A stretch of DNA of 64,000 nt from Theristus sp. LFF4_11 (GCA_030248135.1 JASANC010000573.1:119348-183347); one strand, 5' to 3'. Shown: positions 14,401 to 26,035, numbered from the stretch's first letter. Notes: generated by a model not told the origin, from the sequence alone. Translations and numbers: made by a program.

Positions 14401-17400
14401 GATTTTCCAGGTGAGACCAATCGACCCGGGCGCCTGGGTGGCGCACACGAACGCGATGCGCGCACTGCAGCCGATCGTCGAGGGCAGCGAGGGCGCGCCG
14501 ACGCCGACGCCCGGCGGCCTGCCGGCTGCGGGCGGCTACGCGAGGCCTCCGTCGGCTGGCACGGCCGCATCCGGCAACTCCGGCAGCGTCACGGCAACCA
14601 GCGGACACGCAGACGGTGAACGTGCGCGCGCTTGCTTTGCTTGTTTGTCTGTGAAGACGACCGATTTTGAGATCCTTTGTTGTATCTTGCTCTCGTTTTT
14701 TTGTGCAGTGGCTGATTAGAAAGTTTGTACCTCATGTGTACCAAAAACACTATGCTAAAGAGTCGAACTGTAAATCAAAGGAAAATGGCCTGATTGATTG
14801 GCTGGTTTTGATTTGGGCTCACTGATTGGTTCAACCAGATCAGCTCGATGCTGATAACTCAGGTGCCAGCTGCAAATCGTTGACAAAATGTGTGACAGTT
14901 TTGACCATCTGCAGCGAGTTGTTTGAGTTCAACTTCCATTTTTGTGCAGGCTTCGCTGGTGACTCGTCGTCCGACCAAGAAGTGCTGACCATTTACACGG
15001 ATCTGGCAAAGATCGTACGCACCATGGCACGAGCCGACTCCGGTCTTGATGTGCGCTCTAGGACCTGGCTGAAAATCACGATACCGAACGCGTTTCTCGG
15101 TCGGTTGGATTTTGAGGCCACGCAGTATGTGGAATGTGGAGTGACGAGTAGACGAAATGATCAGCGTTGATTGATCGCACTGATTGGCGGTATCATGTTT
15201 ATGTGGCCAATCAGCGGGTGTCACGACATAAACGTCCACCGTCATAATCTTCCTGCTTGGAAGCCTATGCCAAGAGACATTTCCTGGTAAGGGGTGATGA
15301 CAGTTGGTAGTCCATGTCGTGACATGGGCCCCACAGTGTCATTGTGCCCACCATTATGATGTACTCAATCGGCATGTTAGCCCACCCCACCAGTATAATG
15401 TCATCAACCACAGTGTGCCCACCATTATGATGTACCCAATCAGTATGTTGCACGCACAGTTTCACTGATCTTGTTTTCGTCCGCCTGCCTGCAGGCTCCG
15501 ACTGCGTCGACTGGCTGTTGTCGCGTTTGCACGGATTCACGGATCGCAAGGATGCGCGCAAGTTCGCGGCGAGACTCTTGAAGGAGGGCTACATCAAGCA
15601 CACCGTCAACAAAATCACGTTCAGCGATCAGTGCTATTATGTGTTCAATTATGCGCTCATCGGGCAGCCGGGTGCGATAAGTTTTTTTAACGTGTTGTTT
15701 TCGTCTTATGTTTTGCCATTTGGATCATGATGCTTCCCATCGATTTCGGAAACTCGAAGGTGCCAAACTGTGGGTTTCGCGAAATAGTTGGCGGGGGCCA
15801 ATGCTCTCGCCACATGAGTGACAGAGTTCGGTAGTTCGGTGCCTGTTTTGTTATGAACAATAAACCGCAATTATGATTGCTGATTGATCTCTCTGGCCGG
15901 ATCTCTTTCAAAAACACAGTTTTTTTTAATTTTCAGCGGATATGATGGCCGGTTTGCGATTAGGCGGCGGTCCACCCGGTCAAATGCACCCACCCGGCCA
16001 GCAGTACCATTTTGGGCCAACACGCAATGGTGGTCAGTAGTTTCCATCGATTTTGCAATCTGAATATGAAAATATTACGCTGTGATGTTCAACCAGGAAA
16101 GACAAGGTTTTACTGAACATTCACAAGAGTCTGACGACAGCATTATTCCTACTGAGCGTTTTCGAATTTCAAATGTTGCAGTTCTTTAAAACGTAGCTAA
16201 TAAAATACGTTCACGAAAAGTTTGCTGTTTGTTTTGCAGACGACGGCGCTGCGAGCGAGCACGACACCGTTGGACCGCTGCCGCCGCCACCGTCGATGAC
16301 GCCGACTCCGTGGGCGCTGCAGCCGGCCGGGCCGACCAAACTGTCCGCAGCGAACATGCAGACGCCGAGCATGGTGAGTGGCTGGCGTTGTGCGCGTTGG
16401 GCTTGTAACGATCAAACAGTGCTGCGTTGTGCGTTCGAGTGAGCGCTCGCAATTGTCCATCAATGGAGTGCACATTTGAGTGGAGGCGGCGCAATTGGAT
16501 GACGACGAGACAAGCAAGCAGCAATTGTTGGCATGCTGTGCATTCAGGTGAGCGGCTACGCGTCGATGCCGTTCCAGTACACGTGCACGACGACGAACGC
16601 CACGCAGTTCCACCAGCAGTCGACGGCGCTGCTCAGCGGCCAGAACTCGCCGCAGCTGCTCCATGCGCCGCCCTCGACCGCACGCGACGCCCCGTCGCAG
16701 TCGCACACCGCAAACGCAACAACGGCACGCAGCGAGGTGAGCCGCGAACGGGCACTCGCAGTTGTAGGCAGATTCGCACATGTTCCAATCGGACGCACGA
16801 TCACTTGTTGACTGGCCGTAAATGAATGAAAGTGAAGCACACAAAAACTGTCACACGTGGCGGACTTCACCTATTTCGATGCCATGCGTTGCGCAGCTGC
16901 ACGGCTGATGTTTCACGTCGGCTATATAGCCGTTGTGCACTCGTGTCCGTCTTGGTGGCAATGATGACAAACATTGAACTCTCTCATTGACGCAACGCGT
17001 GTGCGTGTCGGCTGCGGTCTGTCACCAGATTGCGGCTGACCAACACGTGACGTGAAAAACGACTAATCTTCTCGCTGAGCCACCCAATTTTGTTGCAAAA
17101 ACCACAAACATCAGCAGAGGTGGAGAGTCAAACGCATGCACACACTGTTCAAGCCGCTGTGCAATGCTGTGATGAAAACAGCGACACAGGTGACCGCATG
17201 CCATTGATTGCAGGCGAGCCACAGCGCGCACAGCCAAGGCTCGGCCGGCTCCACCGGCTCCGAAAGTCGTCGTGCCCCAGGGGGCGTCAACAACAAGAAG
17301 CAGTCGACCGTGTCTGCGCCGAACGCAACGCCCGTCACGACGCCATCGTCGGCGACAAGTGGCATGCACGCGCAGCAGGTAAACAATTGCAAGTTTGCTA

Positions 17401-18290
17401 GTGTGCAGAAGTTGTTTAGATTTTTTCTAAATTAAATGTGGACTGGTAGTCAAGAGATTATTAATAGAATGCTGGAGCACAAAAGCAAACAGCCATATCC
17501 TAAGTGTCCGTTGAGTTTACCCATTGGCTGTGGACAAGTAATGCTGCTACTAACCAAGCAGGCCCGTGCATCTAATATTCGTGCTAGCTTGGTAAGCTGC
17601 GTTATTCAGCCGCGTGCAGGCATGGTGATTGAGTTGCAAGGCAATATGATATCCACAACATTGACATTTGAATTTCGCGCGCTCGTCACGACTGCACACA
17701 GCTCCGTGAAACGCAGCATGTTTGTGGGCCGTGCACTGCCTACATGCGTTTGTGTGTTCACATTTGTGTTGCCTGTAAAGTTGTATCCACCAGGGCCAAC
17801 CACCACCACCACCACAAGCATCGACGTCAACAGCACAGAAGACGGGCGCCCTGCCGGTGGCGCCGCCAGTGCCGCCGGTCAACTCGGCAGGCGGCCCAGG
17901 CCCCGCGGTGCCACCGATACCGCCGGCAGCAGCGATCCCGCCTGTGCCGCCCGGCAGCGCGGTGTCGTCGAACACGCGAGGCATTGAGGAGGTTTGTATT
18001 GGGGGGGGTGGATTGTGAGCGGGAAGTGGGGCGGGAAGATTAAAAGCGGTGGGGGCAGAGAAATGGCTATGGAACCAATGCTCTAGCAACGGATTTGGTT
18101 CATTTGATTTGTTCGACCGATTGGTTACACACCGACAGCAGTCAATGTCACGTTTGCTTGTTTGACGCCACCACGAATTTCCAATTGTTATTTTTTTCGT
18201 TTCCAGGTGCCACGCGATCTCGCAAGCAGCCGCCAGAGTTTCCGAATGGCCATGGGTAATCCATGCGAGTTTTTCGTGGACGTCATGTGA
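2488..18290 (+). CDS. dsh/Dvl: Dishevelled, Wnt signalling scaffold
   Basis: This cytoplasmic scaffold links Frizzled to beta-catenin and planar-polarity signalling. Exons: 2488-2693, 2875-2947, 3071-3206, 4030-4170, 12822-12921, 13209-13296, 13482-13638, 13926-14055, 14210-14285, 14411-14615, 14950-15099, 15495-15671, 15937-16032, 16240-16373, 16548-16736, 17214-17378, 17839-17991, 18207-18290. All phases agree, giving 819 aa. The DIX domain (about residues 14-95) has [17 protein letters not shown] and GVVKEEI. A basic stretch [10 protein letters not shown] precedes the PDZ domain (about 260-350, with [11 protein letters not shown]). The DEP domain (about 467-545) includes [30 protein letters not shown] and [16 protein letters not shown]. 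The tail is Pro/Gly/Ser-rich and ends with [18 protein letters not shown], the conserved Dishevelled C-terminus. Exon 4 and the 5' boundary of exon 17 rest on splice signals and phase only. The window shows no other Wnt gene. Confidence 0.96.
3277..3465. mobile_element. Palindromic MITE, copy 1
   Basis: This 189-bp element lies in Dishevelled intron 3. It starts CAGTCGAACTCTACATC and ends TTTAGAGTTCGACTG, so the ends are inverted repeats. The inversion continues inward through CAATCAGCTG and GATCACGTG-like segments. The centre reads GCCTCCACAGCAATGCCTG. Three other copies occur near 46.65, 46.86 and 56.04 kb. It has no coding capacity, so it fits a non-autonomous fold-back DNA element. Confidence 0.8.
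3538..3925 (+). repeat. tRNA-derived SINE type A, interrupted copy
   Basis: This older, degenerate member of the type A SINE carries the conserved motifs GTGCGCTCGGGGGACCGGG (B-box region), GGCACGGAATGACAGA and GACAGCGTTTTCTG. It is broken at 3646 by a second, inverted member of the same family. It resumes after 3845 with GGTTTAGCCGTGATTAAAAACATCG, matching the family's 3' region up to about 3925. It sits in Dishevelled intron 3. Confidence 0.65.
3647..3844 (-). repeat. tRNA-derived SINE type A, inserted into another SINE
   Basis: On the minus strand the element begins GTCACCCTTGTGGCCTGG, followed by TGGTAGTGCGTTAG (A box) and GGGGGATCGAGCCCCGCC (B box). The shared body follows (GCACTTAATGACAGAG, CTCGATGGGCGCCC), then GGCTAACAACATCGCC and a (CAA)n tail. 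It is flanked by the perfect 9-bp direct repeat TTTTCTGTT at 3638-3646 and 3845-3853. That is the target-site duplication expected of LINE-driven retroposition. Confidence 0.85.
9716..9938 (+). CDS. Candidate alternative first coding exon of Dishevelled
   Basis: The exon opens at ATG (9716, context GTGAGAATGTCG) and runs 74 codons. It stops at a phase-1 donor, CCAGAG/GTAAAG. Phase 1 is exactly what Dishevelled exon 5 (12822) accepts, so splicing would give a 708-aa protein with PDZ, DEP and C-terminal tail but no DIX domain. The peptide is Ser-rich ([16 protein letters not shown]) and resembles nothing I recognise. No good polypyrimidine acceptor lies upstream, which favours a first exon over an internal one. 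It could instead belong to an unrelated nested gene. Confidence 0.5.
12029..12587 (+). CDS. Second candidate alternative first coding exon of Dishevelled
   Basis: The reading frame starts at ATG 12029, with an in-frame TAA about 40 nt upstream. It runs 186 codons to a phase-1 donor, CGAAAAG/GTGTTG, 234 bp before Dishevelled exon 5, which also takes phase 1. Joining them gives an 820-aa DIX-less protein. The exon encodes an acidic start ([17 protein letters not shown]), a Cys/Tyr patch, then Ser/Lys-rich and poly-Thr sequence. Read without splicing, the frame ends at 12602, so a separate 191-aa single-exon gene nested in the intron is also possible. Confidence 0.5.
15325..15455. repeat. Imperfect direct repeat in Dishevelled intron 11
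   Basis: The string TGCCCACCATTATGATGTAC occurs twice, near 15345 and 15416. Both copies lie in a context containing CACAGTG before it and CAATC(G/A)G(C/T)ATGTT after it. The spacing of about 71 bp suggests a duplicated intronic unit. No function can be inferred. Confidence 0.6.
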
Positions 18291-19620
18291 TGTGATAAAA
18301 AAGCTTTTCGTGTTTCTGTTAACTTTGTGTGTTTAGAGTTCGTGAAAAAAGAGTAATAGCCTGCTGAGATTATCCGTTTCTTCCTGGTAAATCATTTTTA
18401 ATTCAGGGCCACCCGCAAGCTGAACTTCAAAGTTCGTTTTTATAAGTTTTTGCTCGCGAGTGAATGATATCAATGTGTTGCTGTTGCGCGCTGTGTTAAA
18501 ACTGGCAAACTCATGTTTCTGTAAGTTGTGGGCTCTGTAGTGTTCGTCCATTTGTTCCGTTGTGGTTTTCCGTCCGAATTTTTTTGCCAAACAAAACTTT
18601 AGATTTTAAGATCAATCAAACAGCTACGCAAGATCTGTTGTCGTTTTTGACGTTGTATTGATACTTTTCTAACTTATCACTGTGCTTCATTTTGGTGTGT
18701 GTTTCTGCTGATGTCGTATGCTTCCGTGGCTAGTTCATTCTTGTCAGACATAATCAGAAATGGAATTCATGAAATTTATCTCCCAATTTTTAGTTCCAGT
18801 CGATGGCTGAAGGAAGCTTTGTTTTGTGTTTATGTTCTGTAAAATTCTAGATGAAGCTTTCAGTCGCTTCATTGCCTGAGGTATTTGAGCAACTCATGTT
18901 CAGCTGGATTTCACGTGAGTCCCGGAAATAAATATGAATCGATCAAATTGCTATTCGCAAAATGAAAATCTGTCCAAAATGTTTCTCAAGTTTTCTCTTT
19001 CCAGTGCAAGCCTGAGTCTGTCCGTGTGTTTTGTTCTCTTCCGCATACCGCTTGATAGCGTTTTTTTTCTTTTATTAATTGATCATTTATTCATTTTTTT
19101 CATTTTGTTGTGATTTGATTTGCAAACTGTACCTATCGCGCAGAGAGAATACAAGAATAAAATTTGCCTTGCCTCAACTTCTGTTGGTTTAATGCGAGCA
19201 AGCGTGGTTTTTATCATCCGAAAATGTTACATTATCTCTGAAGTGAAGTTTGCAGAAAACGAAGCATTAACAAGCGTGGTATGTTGTCAATTCTAGTGAT
19301 TCACAGCTGAGTTGCACTTGGAAAAAAAATTAATTGTGTTTGTTTGCTTGTGTCGCCAAGCAACTGATGGGAGACTCAATAAGGTTTTGCCCAACATAAA
19401 AACAATGTCAATATGACGTTTCAAATATGCTGAATTCTGAACAACATTGTTTGAGATTTATCAAAATTCTGAAAGAATGTTCAACCGTTTCTGCTACCTG
19501 ACATAAGCGCAACGTTACGAGCGCATCACTCGACGTCATTGCCGCATGTTTTCCGCGTTTTGTCGGCGTCTTTTGAAGCCAGCAGCGACAGCCACGACGA
19601 CACTGCTCTGTTGTGCGCAC
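18291..19620. other. Dishevelled 3' region and intergenic DNA
   Basis: No gene is supported here. AATAAA occurs at 18927-18932 and 19156-19161. Either could end the Dishevelled transcript, giving a 3'UTR of roughly 0.65-0.9 kb. The rest is T-rich unique-looking sequence up to the first ATG of the next gene. Confidence 0.5.
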
Positions 19621-22021
19621 ATGGCCGAGGGCGGCGGCCTCTTTGGGTACTTTTATTTCTTTTTACCAGAAAAAATCAAATTCAGCTTTTGTCGCCACTG
19701 AAGTTGCAAAAAACTGAGTTCTTTCTTGTTTTAAGTTTGGTTGTTCTTGTTGTTGGCCGCCACTGCGGAAATTGCACTAATTTTGCATCAGCCAAGTCTG
19801 CGCGTTAGCGATGTTTTTCAACCACCCAAGAGCGAGAAGGCTCACTCGAACACTGGTGCATTGCAAGTTTGGTTCGCATAATCGCAAGACAAAAACGCGT
19901 TTTTCTTCGTTTTCTCAGGTATGGTGATCCGTTGTTGCGCTCGTTCGAAGGCCTCCACGTGAAGTGCCGCGCCACGAACATTCCCTACCTGCGCAGTCAG
20001 CCGCCCGTGTGAGTTTGCTGTCGTCGGTTTGATTCGTTAGGTCTGGTGATTTCACTGCTAACCTGGTTGTGTGGCCATTCAGTCTCCCACAACGCGATCA
20101 CAAATCCTGCACGTTCTGCGTGCGGATTCCAGCAGCGTTTGCTATGGACTTTTTTGTCGGTTTAGTTTGTTGAAGTGAAGCGAACAGTTCAGCAGTGTCA
20201 AGTGTTCTAAAGATCCAGCTGCACAAAAAACAAGAGCAGACCACAGAATGAGCAGACCAACCGGAGCGTAGCTCTGCAATGCTCATGCTACTGCCCGTTT
20301 GTCCATTTGCAGTTACCGCCAGCTAGTCGCAGACGACTGCGTCTCGTGGAGCACACACCGCATTCCGTACGACCCGCCCGACTACACGGACCCGTCGATG
20401 GGCGGCCGCGCGTATTTCGACGAGGACGTGCACACGAGTCGACCCAAATGGAACCAACTGGACGGACGCATCGATCGACGCTCGTTCATGGGCCGCTACG
20501 AGATTGAGCCGGTCACGAAACGACCGCTGAATCCGATGGGCCGTACCGGACTGCGCGGCCACGGTGTGCTCGGTCGGTGGGGACCGAATCACGCGGCAGA
20601 CCCGATTGTGACCCGCTGGAAACGACACTCGGACGGCAGTCGTGTGCACGAACGCGGCAAGCCGATGCTGCAGTTTGTTGCCATCGAACGCGGCGACACC
20701 GGACAGTGGGCGATACCGGGTGAGCTGTTTGCGCGGTTGTTTTGCGAAAGGTTGGTGGTGACGTTTTGCATGTTTGATGAGTGTTTGAGTTCGTTTTGAT
20801 CCTACGACGCATGTCAACACTCGTGGCTTGGGTGACTCTGGTTTATGTGCGTTCGCGGAATCGAGCCACGCCGAGCGGTGTGTAGGCACGAAATGACAGA
20901 AGAACTCAATGAGCGCCCCATTTGACAGCGTTCTGGACATTGCAATTCTTTATAGTGGAGCTATCTTGCGAATTTGAAATTGTTCATAGTGCATCTGTCT
21001 GTTTCCGCTATCAGAATTTCAAACCACCATTTGTCACAGAAGAAGCCATTTGCAAGTTTCCAGGCGGCATGGTCGATCCGGGCGAGCCGCTGTCGCAGAC
21101 GTTGCGTCGCGAGTTCAGCGAGGAGGCGTTCAATTCGATGAAAATGTCGGACGCCGAGAAGCAGAAACTTGAACAAGAGTTGAAGCAGTTCTTCAAAAGG
21201 GGCGTGCTCGTGTACCGTGGCTACGTCGACGACCCCAGGAACACGGACAACGCCTGGATGGAGACGCAGGCGGTCAACTACCACGACGACGATGGAACGG
21301 TCGTCGGAAGGTTCGCTCTCCTCGGGGCGCATGTTGCGCTCGCCACAGTTTCTGTTTTTACCGGCAGTTCACGCAGCAGCACATCTGCCTTGTATCTTGT
21401 GTTGTTTTAACAGTTTTTACGGGAGCTTCGCTGCATTCTTGAAAAAAAACATGAAAAATCTTTTTGGGTCATGTGATTAATCAGACCGCAATGCTGGATC
21501 GAGAAGCACGTTGCCTGTTTCTTTGTTTCTACTGATTTATCCATGTCGATTTTCAATTCTTTTGGATGAAATTCTCATCAGTTGTTTGTTCCTTTATTGT
21601 TTAAAAGTTTCTTCTACTAGAGCGAGAGAAGATTTAGGAGAAGTATCAGGTTGCCTCATTGCAAAAACACATGAACAGTCATCTGGTGTGATATTACACA
21701 AAGTGTGCGCCAAAAATGAAATGTTCTTGGTTGACTCATTGAAAATGTTTTCAGCCAGCGTGAATCGTTTCTGGGTGGAATGACATGATAGGGGTAATGG
21801 AAATCTAGAACAGAAAAAAATGTCTGCTACCAGTTTTGTTAAATTGTTGAATTTAAATTTTGTTTCCACAATTGTATTTTTTCTGTTTCAGGTTCAATTT
21901 GGTCGCTGGTGACGATGCGGTTGGCGTCCGATGGATGGACATTTCGAGTAAACTCGTTTTGTACGCGTCACATCGGCGTTTCGTGCTCGCTGTTGCCGAA
22001 TATCGCGGGGCGAACATTTGA
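19621..22021 (+). CDS. NUDT9-like: ADP-ribose pyrophosphatase, NUDT9 family (copy 1)
   Basis: By family, this enzyme hydrolyses ADP-ribose to AMP and ribose-5-phosphate. Exons: 19621-19646, 19919-20008, 20313-20719, 21064-21310, 21892-22021. Phases agree and the protein is 299 aa. The first exon encodes only MAEGGGLF plus two bases of the next codon. NUDT9 hallmarks are the long N-terminal region with [12 protein letters not shown], then [20 protein letters not shown], a Nudix box of the form GGMVDPGE...LRREFSEEA (about residues 175-196) and [19 protein letters not shown]. The last exon has [18 protein letters not shown] convergent paralogue ends 505 bp downstream. I see no obvious mitochondrial leader. 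A SINE sits in the third intron. Confidence 0.93.
20815..20945 (+). repeat. tRNA-derived SINE type A, partial copy
   Basis: This degenerate copy in NUDT9 copy 1 intron 3 includes GTTCGCGGAATCGAGCCACGCC (B-box region), GGCACGAAATGACAGAAG, CTCAATGAGCGCCCC and GACAGCGTTCTG, in the same order as the other type A copies. The 3' end seems truncated. Confidence 0.65.
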
Positions 22022-22066
22022 ACTTTTGATTCGTGTTTTTATTTTGAACGTGGAACGTTCTTCAAC

Positions 22067-22072
22067 AATAAA
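22067..22072 (+). terminator. Polyadenylation signal of NUDT9 copy 1
   Basis: AATAAA lies 46 bp after the stop codon at 22019-22021, in T-rich DNA between the two convergent genes. Confidence 0.6.
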
Positions 22073-22525
22073 CCATTGGTTATTTGATAAAAATCTTCTT
22101 TCCATGTTTTTGGTGAAAATCATTGCAGTTTGGTTGTCTTTGATTCATTTTCCATGAAGTGTCCACGTGTCTCCGCGTCCGTTTGCAGTCTCCATGAAAA
22201 TTCTGTGACAAATATTCTGTTCAGGGCGTTATTTTTTTAATTTGTATTTTGTTGTCTTTTCGATTTGTATCACACAGTTGTGTATATATGTTATCCAGAT
22301 GGACTGTACATTTCTTCTGTTTCTTTTTTTAAACCTTCAACAGCGTTGAAAATAACCTATTCACAAAACAAAAATAAAATATCAAAAAAAAACAGACAGA
22401 GTCGAAATTTTTCAAGGCACACAAGAATCGGAAGTGAATCATCACTAATTCCCTTACCAATAAATAATTGTTTTCCAGTGTTTTTTTGTACACTTTTTGG
22501 GAATTAGAACTGAGAGTTGCACGTT

Positions 22526-23604
22526 TCAAACGTGTGCTTTTCTAAACATCGCCGTTGCCAGCACCATGTCTCGGTGGCTTGCATACAGATTCAGATGCCC
22601 ACTGATGTCCGTCCACTGCAACGCGCCCGCATCGTCGCCCGCGTGCAACGGCAGCTTGTTCACGAGCTCACCGGTTTCATCGTGGCAGTTCACCGCCTGC
22701 GTCTCCATCCAGGCGTTGTCCGTGTTTCTCACATCGTCCACGTATCCTCTGTACACGCTGACACTGGTGCTGCTGAAGAACTCTGACAATTCTTGTCGTA
22801 ATGTGTCTTTTTCAATCGAGTCACCCAGTTCTTTCCAGTTCAGCACTTCCTCGCTGAACTCTCGCAGTAGTGCCTCGGTGACATTCTCGCCAGGATCAAT
22901 GAAACCACCTGGTAAAAAAAGAAGACTGCTTTTTGACGGTGACTTTCGGTCTTTTGGCTCGGTGCGATTTGGGTAACAAATATGAAAAAGGTCCCACTCC
23001 CACCTGTTCTCATTCCACTCCAAGGCAATTCGTTTCAAAATAAAAAGAACCGTTCTCCAGTTGACGTACCCGGTATGGCCCACATGCCAGCATCTTTACG
23101 TCGAATCGCCATGAACTGCAGCACTGGCTTGCCTGCCTTCACCAATCGTTTGCCGCCTTCGGAGCGTTTCCACCTTGTCACAATCGCGTCCACCGCATGA
23201 TTCGGCCCCCATTTGCCCAATTTCCCACGGCCGCTCAGGCCGGTTCGCCCGATTGGATTCAGTGGCCTGCCGAATTGACCTAGTTCGTAATCACCCATAA
23301 ACGAGCGACGATCGATGCGCATTTCATCGTCGATTGCGTTCCATTTTGGATTGAAATCCGTCCCGTCGTCGTCAGCGGTCAACTCTGGGTCGGCGAACGG
23401 CGACGCCGTCAACTGCGGACTCGAATAGTCAGTTGGCGTGTAGTCTGTCGGTGCACTGCTCCATGGAACGTCGGCATCGTTCAGTTCACAGCGGAACACC
23501 GGGGGGTCCGACTGCGGATACGGCTCGTCCGTTTGTCGACAGTTGACGTGAATGCTGACGCTCGCTGGCAATATTGGCTGGTTATAGTCGCACTCAGATG
23601 ACAT
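22526..23604 (-). CDS. NUDT9-like: ADP-ribose pyrophosphatase, NUDT9 family (copy 2)
   Basis: This minus-strand paralogue of the preceding gene has two exons, 23604-23070 and 22908-22526, joined at phase 1 for 305 aa. The intron interrupts the Nudix box at the same codon as in copy 1 (after WAIPG). Motifs are RRSFMGDYEL, GRTGLSGRGKLGKWGPNHA, a Nudix box GGFIDPGE...LLREFSEEV with the catalytic REFSEE kept, then [19 protein letters not shown] and HAGDDAGALQWTDI. Compared with copy 1 it has fewer introns: the large 5' exon is continuous and the last two exons are fused. The N-terminal 90 residues are divergent and Pro/Asp-rich. Both copies look catalytically intact. Confidence 0.93.
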
Positions 23605-25386
23605 TGTTCGGTTGTGAAAACGGTTTACACAAATTGGATTAAAACTGGTTCAGAGGAAACTGTACTACCGCATAGCATTAGCCGGAAAGCAGGAGTTTTG
23701 TTTTGTTTGTCGTTTGTTGTTGCCCATGGTAATTTCCATATGTACGTGCTGTCGTGCTTTCGCATCGTTTCACCAGTAGTTTTGGCATGCTTTTGAAGTT
23801 TTGCTCACAGTTTTGAAAATCTGCAATTTTGAAAATGTGGTTTTTGAGAACTTCCCCAACGTACGTATTATACTGAATTCGTCTGATTCTTAGCGTTGCT
23901 TCGACAATCAGCTCACACACTTTGAAACACACGAAAGCATCTTTTGTCGCGAAAACTTTTCGTTAACGAAACGAATATCAATGTTTTTCCACAAAATTAT
24001 AAAAGTCACACTTCGAACCGCAATTCACAACATCCGCAGTAGTGTATTCCAGTCAAAGTGACATTTCCGTGCTGCATCAGGCGCAAAAACGCAACAAACA
24101 AAGCAGAGCAGAAATGTGAAAATTGAATACGCGCGCGGCGTTGGCACAGCAAGACTGTTGATAGCAGACGGGTGGAGTGTGGAAATGGATTTTTGGATTA
24201 CGGTAGTGGCATTGCGCCGCTCGTTCCCAAAAACGTCGACAAAAACTGGAAAATGTACGACAAATTTTTGACAATGGTCTGGTGGAATTCGTCCAGTTCA
24301 TAGTCTGCACAACCAAACATATCTGGCGCTTTGTTTTTCGTGTAAAGAATTTAAGCTTCCAATCAAATGTTATTTTTTTTGTTCATTCCAGTGAAAATTT
24401 TACTCCACGGTTTTATTCATTTGATCTTTGCTGCAATGATGTTCATTGAAAGTCACATCATCACACATTTTCAATCCAAACGAAACAAATCGATGTTTTG
24501 TTTCGACTGTTTGATCATTCGCTTTCTGAAACAATGCTGAAACTCTGACTGACTGTTGGTGTGGAATGAACTGAGCATTCTAAATTCCAATCGAAAGCTG
24601 AACACGGAAAGAAAGTTTCATTCAACATCTGTGAAAACATTAGTTCTGTCATTAAAGCTTTTGGTCACTCGGTAACAATCACCGTGAAAACTACATGCTG
24701 GTCAAACTGACTGACCTAACAGACCGAAAAAATCCCGAAATGATGATGAGCCAAACAGTCGAAATTCGAGATGATATTTCATTGAATGATATGTTGAGTG
24801 CAATCGCCATGTTTTCAGCAACGGGACTGCTCAAAGTCGTTGAGCCTGCAGAGGGATTGCGGCGTTTCACAAATCGACTTCGACACTGTGTGTCTGAAAG
24901 GCAACAGCAACACCAAAAAGTGCAATCAGAATCAGTAGGTCGATCGAGTGTTTTGTCACGAGCAAAGCAAAGGCCTGAAGCGATCATCGATGGAGACGGC
25001 GCATTCCGAAGTGAGTTAATGATCGGATCGGACGGAATCATTTGAATCAATTTTCGACTCGTTTCACTTTGAAAAAATCATGGGACCGTCTCAAATTGAA
25101 CACAAAACCACACAGTACACACATAAAACAGCATGGCATGCATCAAACTGAAGAACTGCATCACCGTTTGTGACTTTTCCGTCATGTGATGCAACTCATG
25201 CGCCAAAGCAGTCTCCCGAGTCTGAGACGAGTATCTAGTGTATCAATGCGACAGAAATTTTGTCGTGTTTTTTTGACAGTCTTGCTTTATTCAAACTGAG
25301 GAAGCACTTGCGTAACTCCCCATTCCTTCATTCACATTCACACACAGTAGTTTGCAAAAACGCCACTTCAGACAAGCTCTCTGGAA
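23605..25386. other. Intergenic DNA between NUDT9 copy 2 and the small basic gene
   Basis: This stretch holds the presumed promoter side of NUDT9 copy 2. One ORF of doubtful status (24695-25045) is listed separately. No repeats or RNA genes were recognised. Confidence 0.45.
24695..25045 (+). CDS. Doubtful single-exon ORF, 116 codons
   Basis: The frame opens with MLVKLTDLTDRKNPEMMMSQ and ends at TGA 25043-25045. Its composition is balanced rather than T-rich, which is why I mention it. It has no recognisable domain, and the opposite strand is also open over almost the same stretch (119 codons). A chance ORF remains likely. Confidence 0.2.
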   Translation: MLVKLTDLTDRKNPEMMMSQTVEIRDDISLNDMLSAIAMFSATGLLKVVEPAEGLRRFTNRLRHCVSERQQQHQKVQSESVGRSSVLSRAKQRPEAIIDGDGAFRSELMIGSDGII

Positions 25387-25659
25387 ATGGAACAGAGTCT
25401 CGAAGACGACGTCGCCAACAGTCGCGCCTCGGCGGGCGCCGATCCACCAACGCGCCGTACGTCGGGTCGCGCACGGCAGCCGTCGAAACGCGTCGAGTAC
25501 TACGAGGCAACGAGCATCACGGCGTTTCCGACGACGCTGAAACGAAGGTCAAACGAAGCGGCACCCGCTGAAACGCAACCGCTGAAACGGCGACCAGCGG
25601 CGACGACGACGGCCACAAAACGGCGCTCACCGGTGTATCGAGCGATGACAAAAGGTTGA
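25387..25659 (+). CDS. Small basic protein, unknown function
   Basis: The 90-codon ORF starts at ATG 25387 (context GGAAATGGAAC), with AATAAA 82 bp after the stop. After an acidic start (MEQSLEDDVANS) the protein is Arg/Lys/Pro/Thr-rich, with RRTSGRARQPSKRVEYYE and two LKRR motifs. That suggests a nucleic-acid-binding or nuclear-localised segment. No family was recognised. It may be a complete intronless gene or the last exon of a longer one. It lies 377 bp upstream of a zinc-finger gene on the same strand. Confidence 0.45.
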   Translation: MEQSLEDDVANSRASAGADPPTRRTSGRARQPSKRVEYYEATSITAFPTTLKRRSNEAAPAETQPLKRRPAATTTATKRRSPVYRAMTKG

Positions 25660-25740
25660 GTTGGTGGTGATGAATCGTGTGGCAGAAAACCGTAACACAG
25701 GCAGACAAGACAAAGATTAGACGCAAGCAGACACTAGAAC

Positions 25741-25746
25741 AATAAA
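25741..25746 (+). terminator. Polyadenylation signal
   Basis: AATAAA, followed by a second AATAAA a few bases later, lies downstream of the small basic ORF. This supports a transcript ending here, separate from the zinc-finger gene at 26036. Confidence 0.5.
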
Positions 25747-26035
25747 TGAATTAATAAATTGTTCATTTCTTGTATTCGCGAGAAATGTGGCGGGGATGGC
25801 TGTGTGTGAGAGAACGACAGTCACATGTTATCCTGAGAAATTTTATCAGTTTACCTGCACTCACCGAGAAAAAAGGTATAGCACACATGAGTCATGACCA
25901 AGACCAAGTTGATGGGCCAGTTACTCAAAAAAAAAACAGTCAAACTGGAAGCAAAGCAGAACGGTTTCACCACCTGCTAACACCGTAGCACCCATCGGCC
26001 GTCAATTCCACCAAACAATCAACTGAGCGAGCGCC

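Noticed and set aside
17436..17838. ORF running into Dishevelled exon 17 from upstream
   Set aside because: The upstream part has no similarity to Dishevelled tails, and the phase requires the acceptor at 17838 (AGCACAG).
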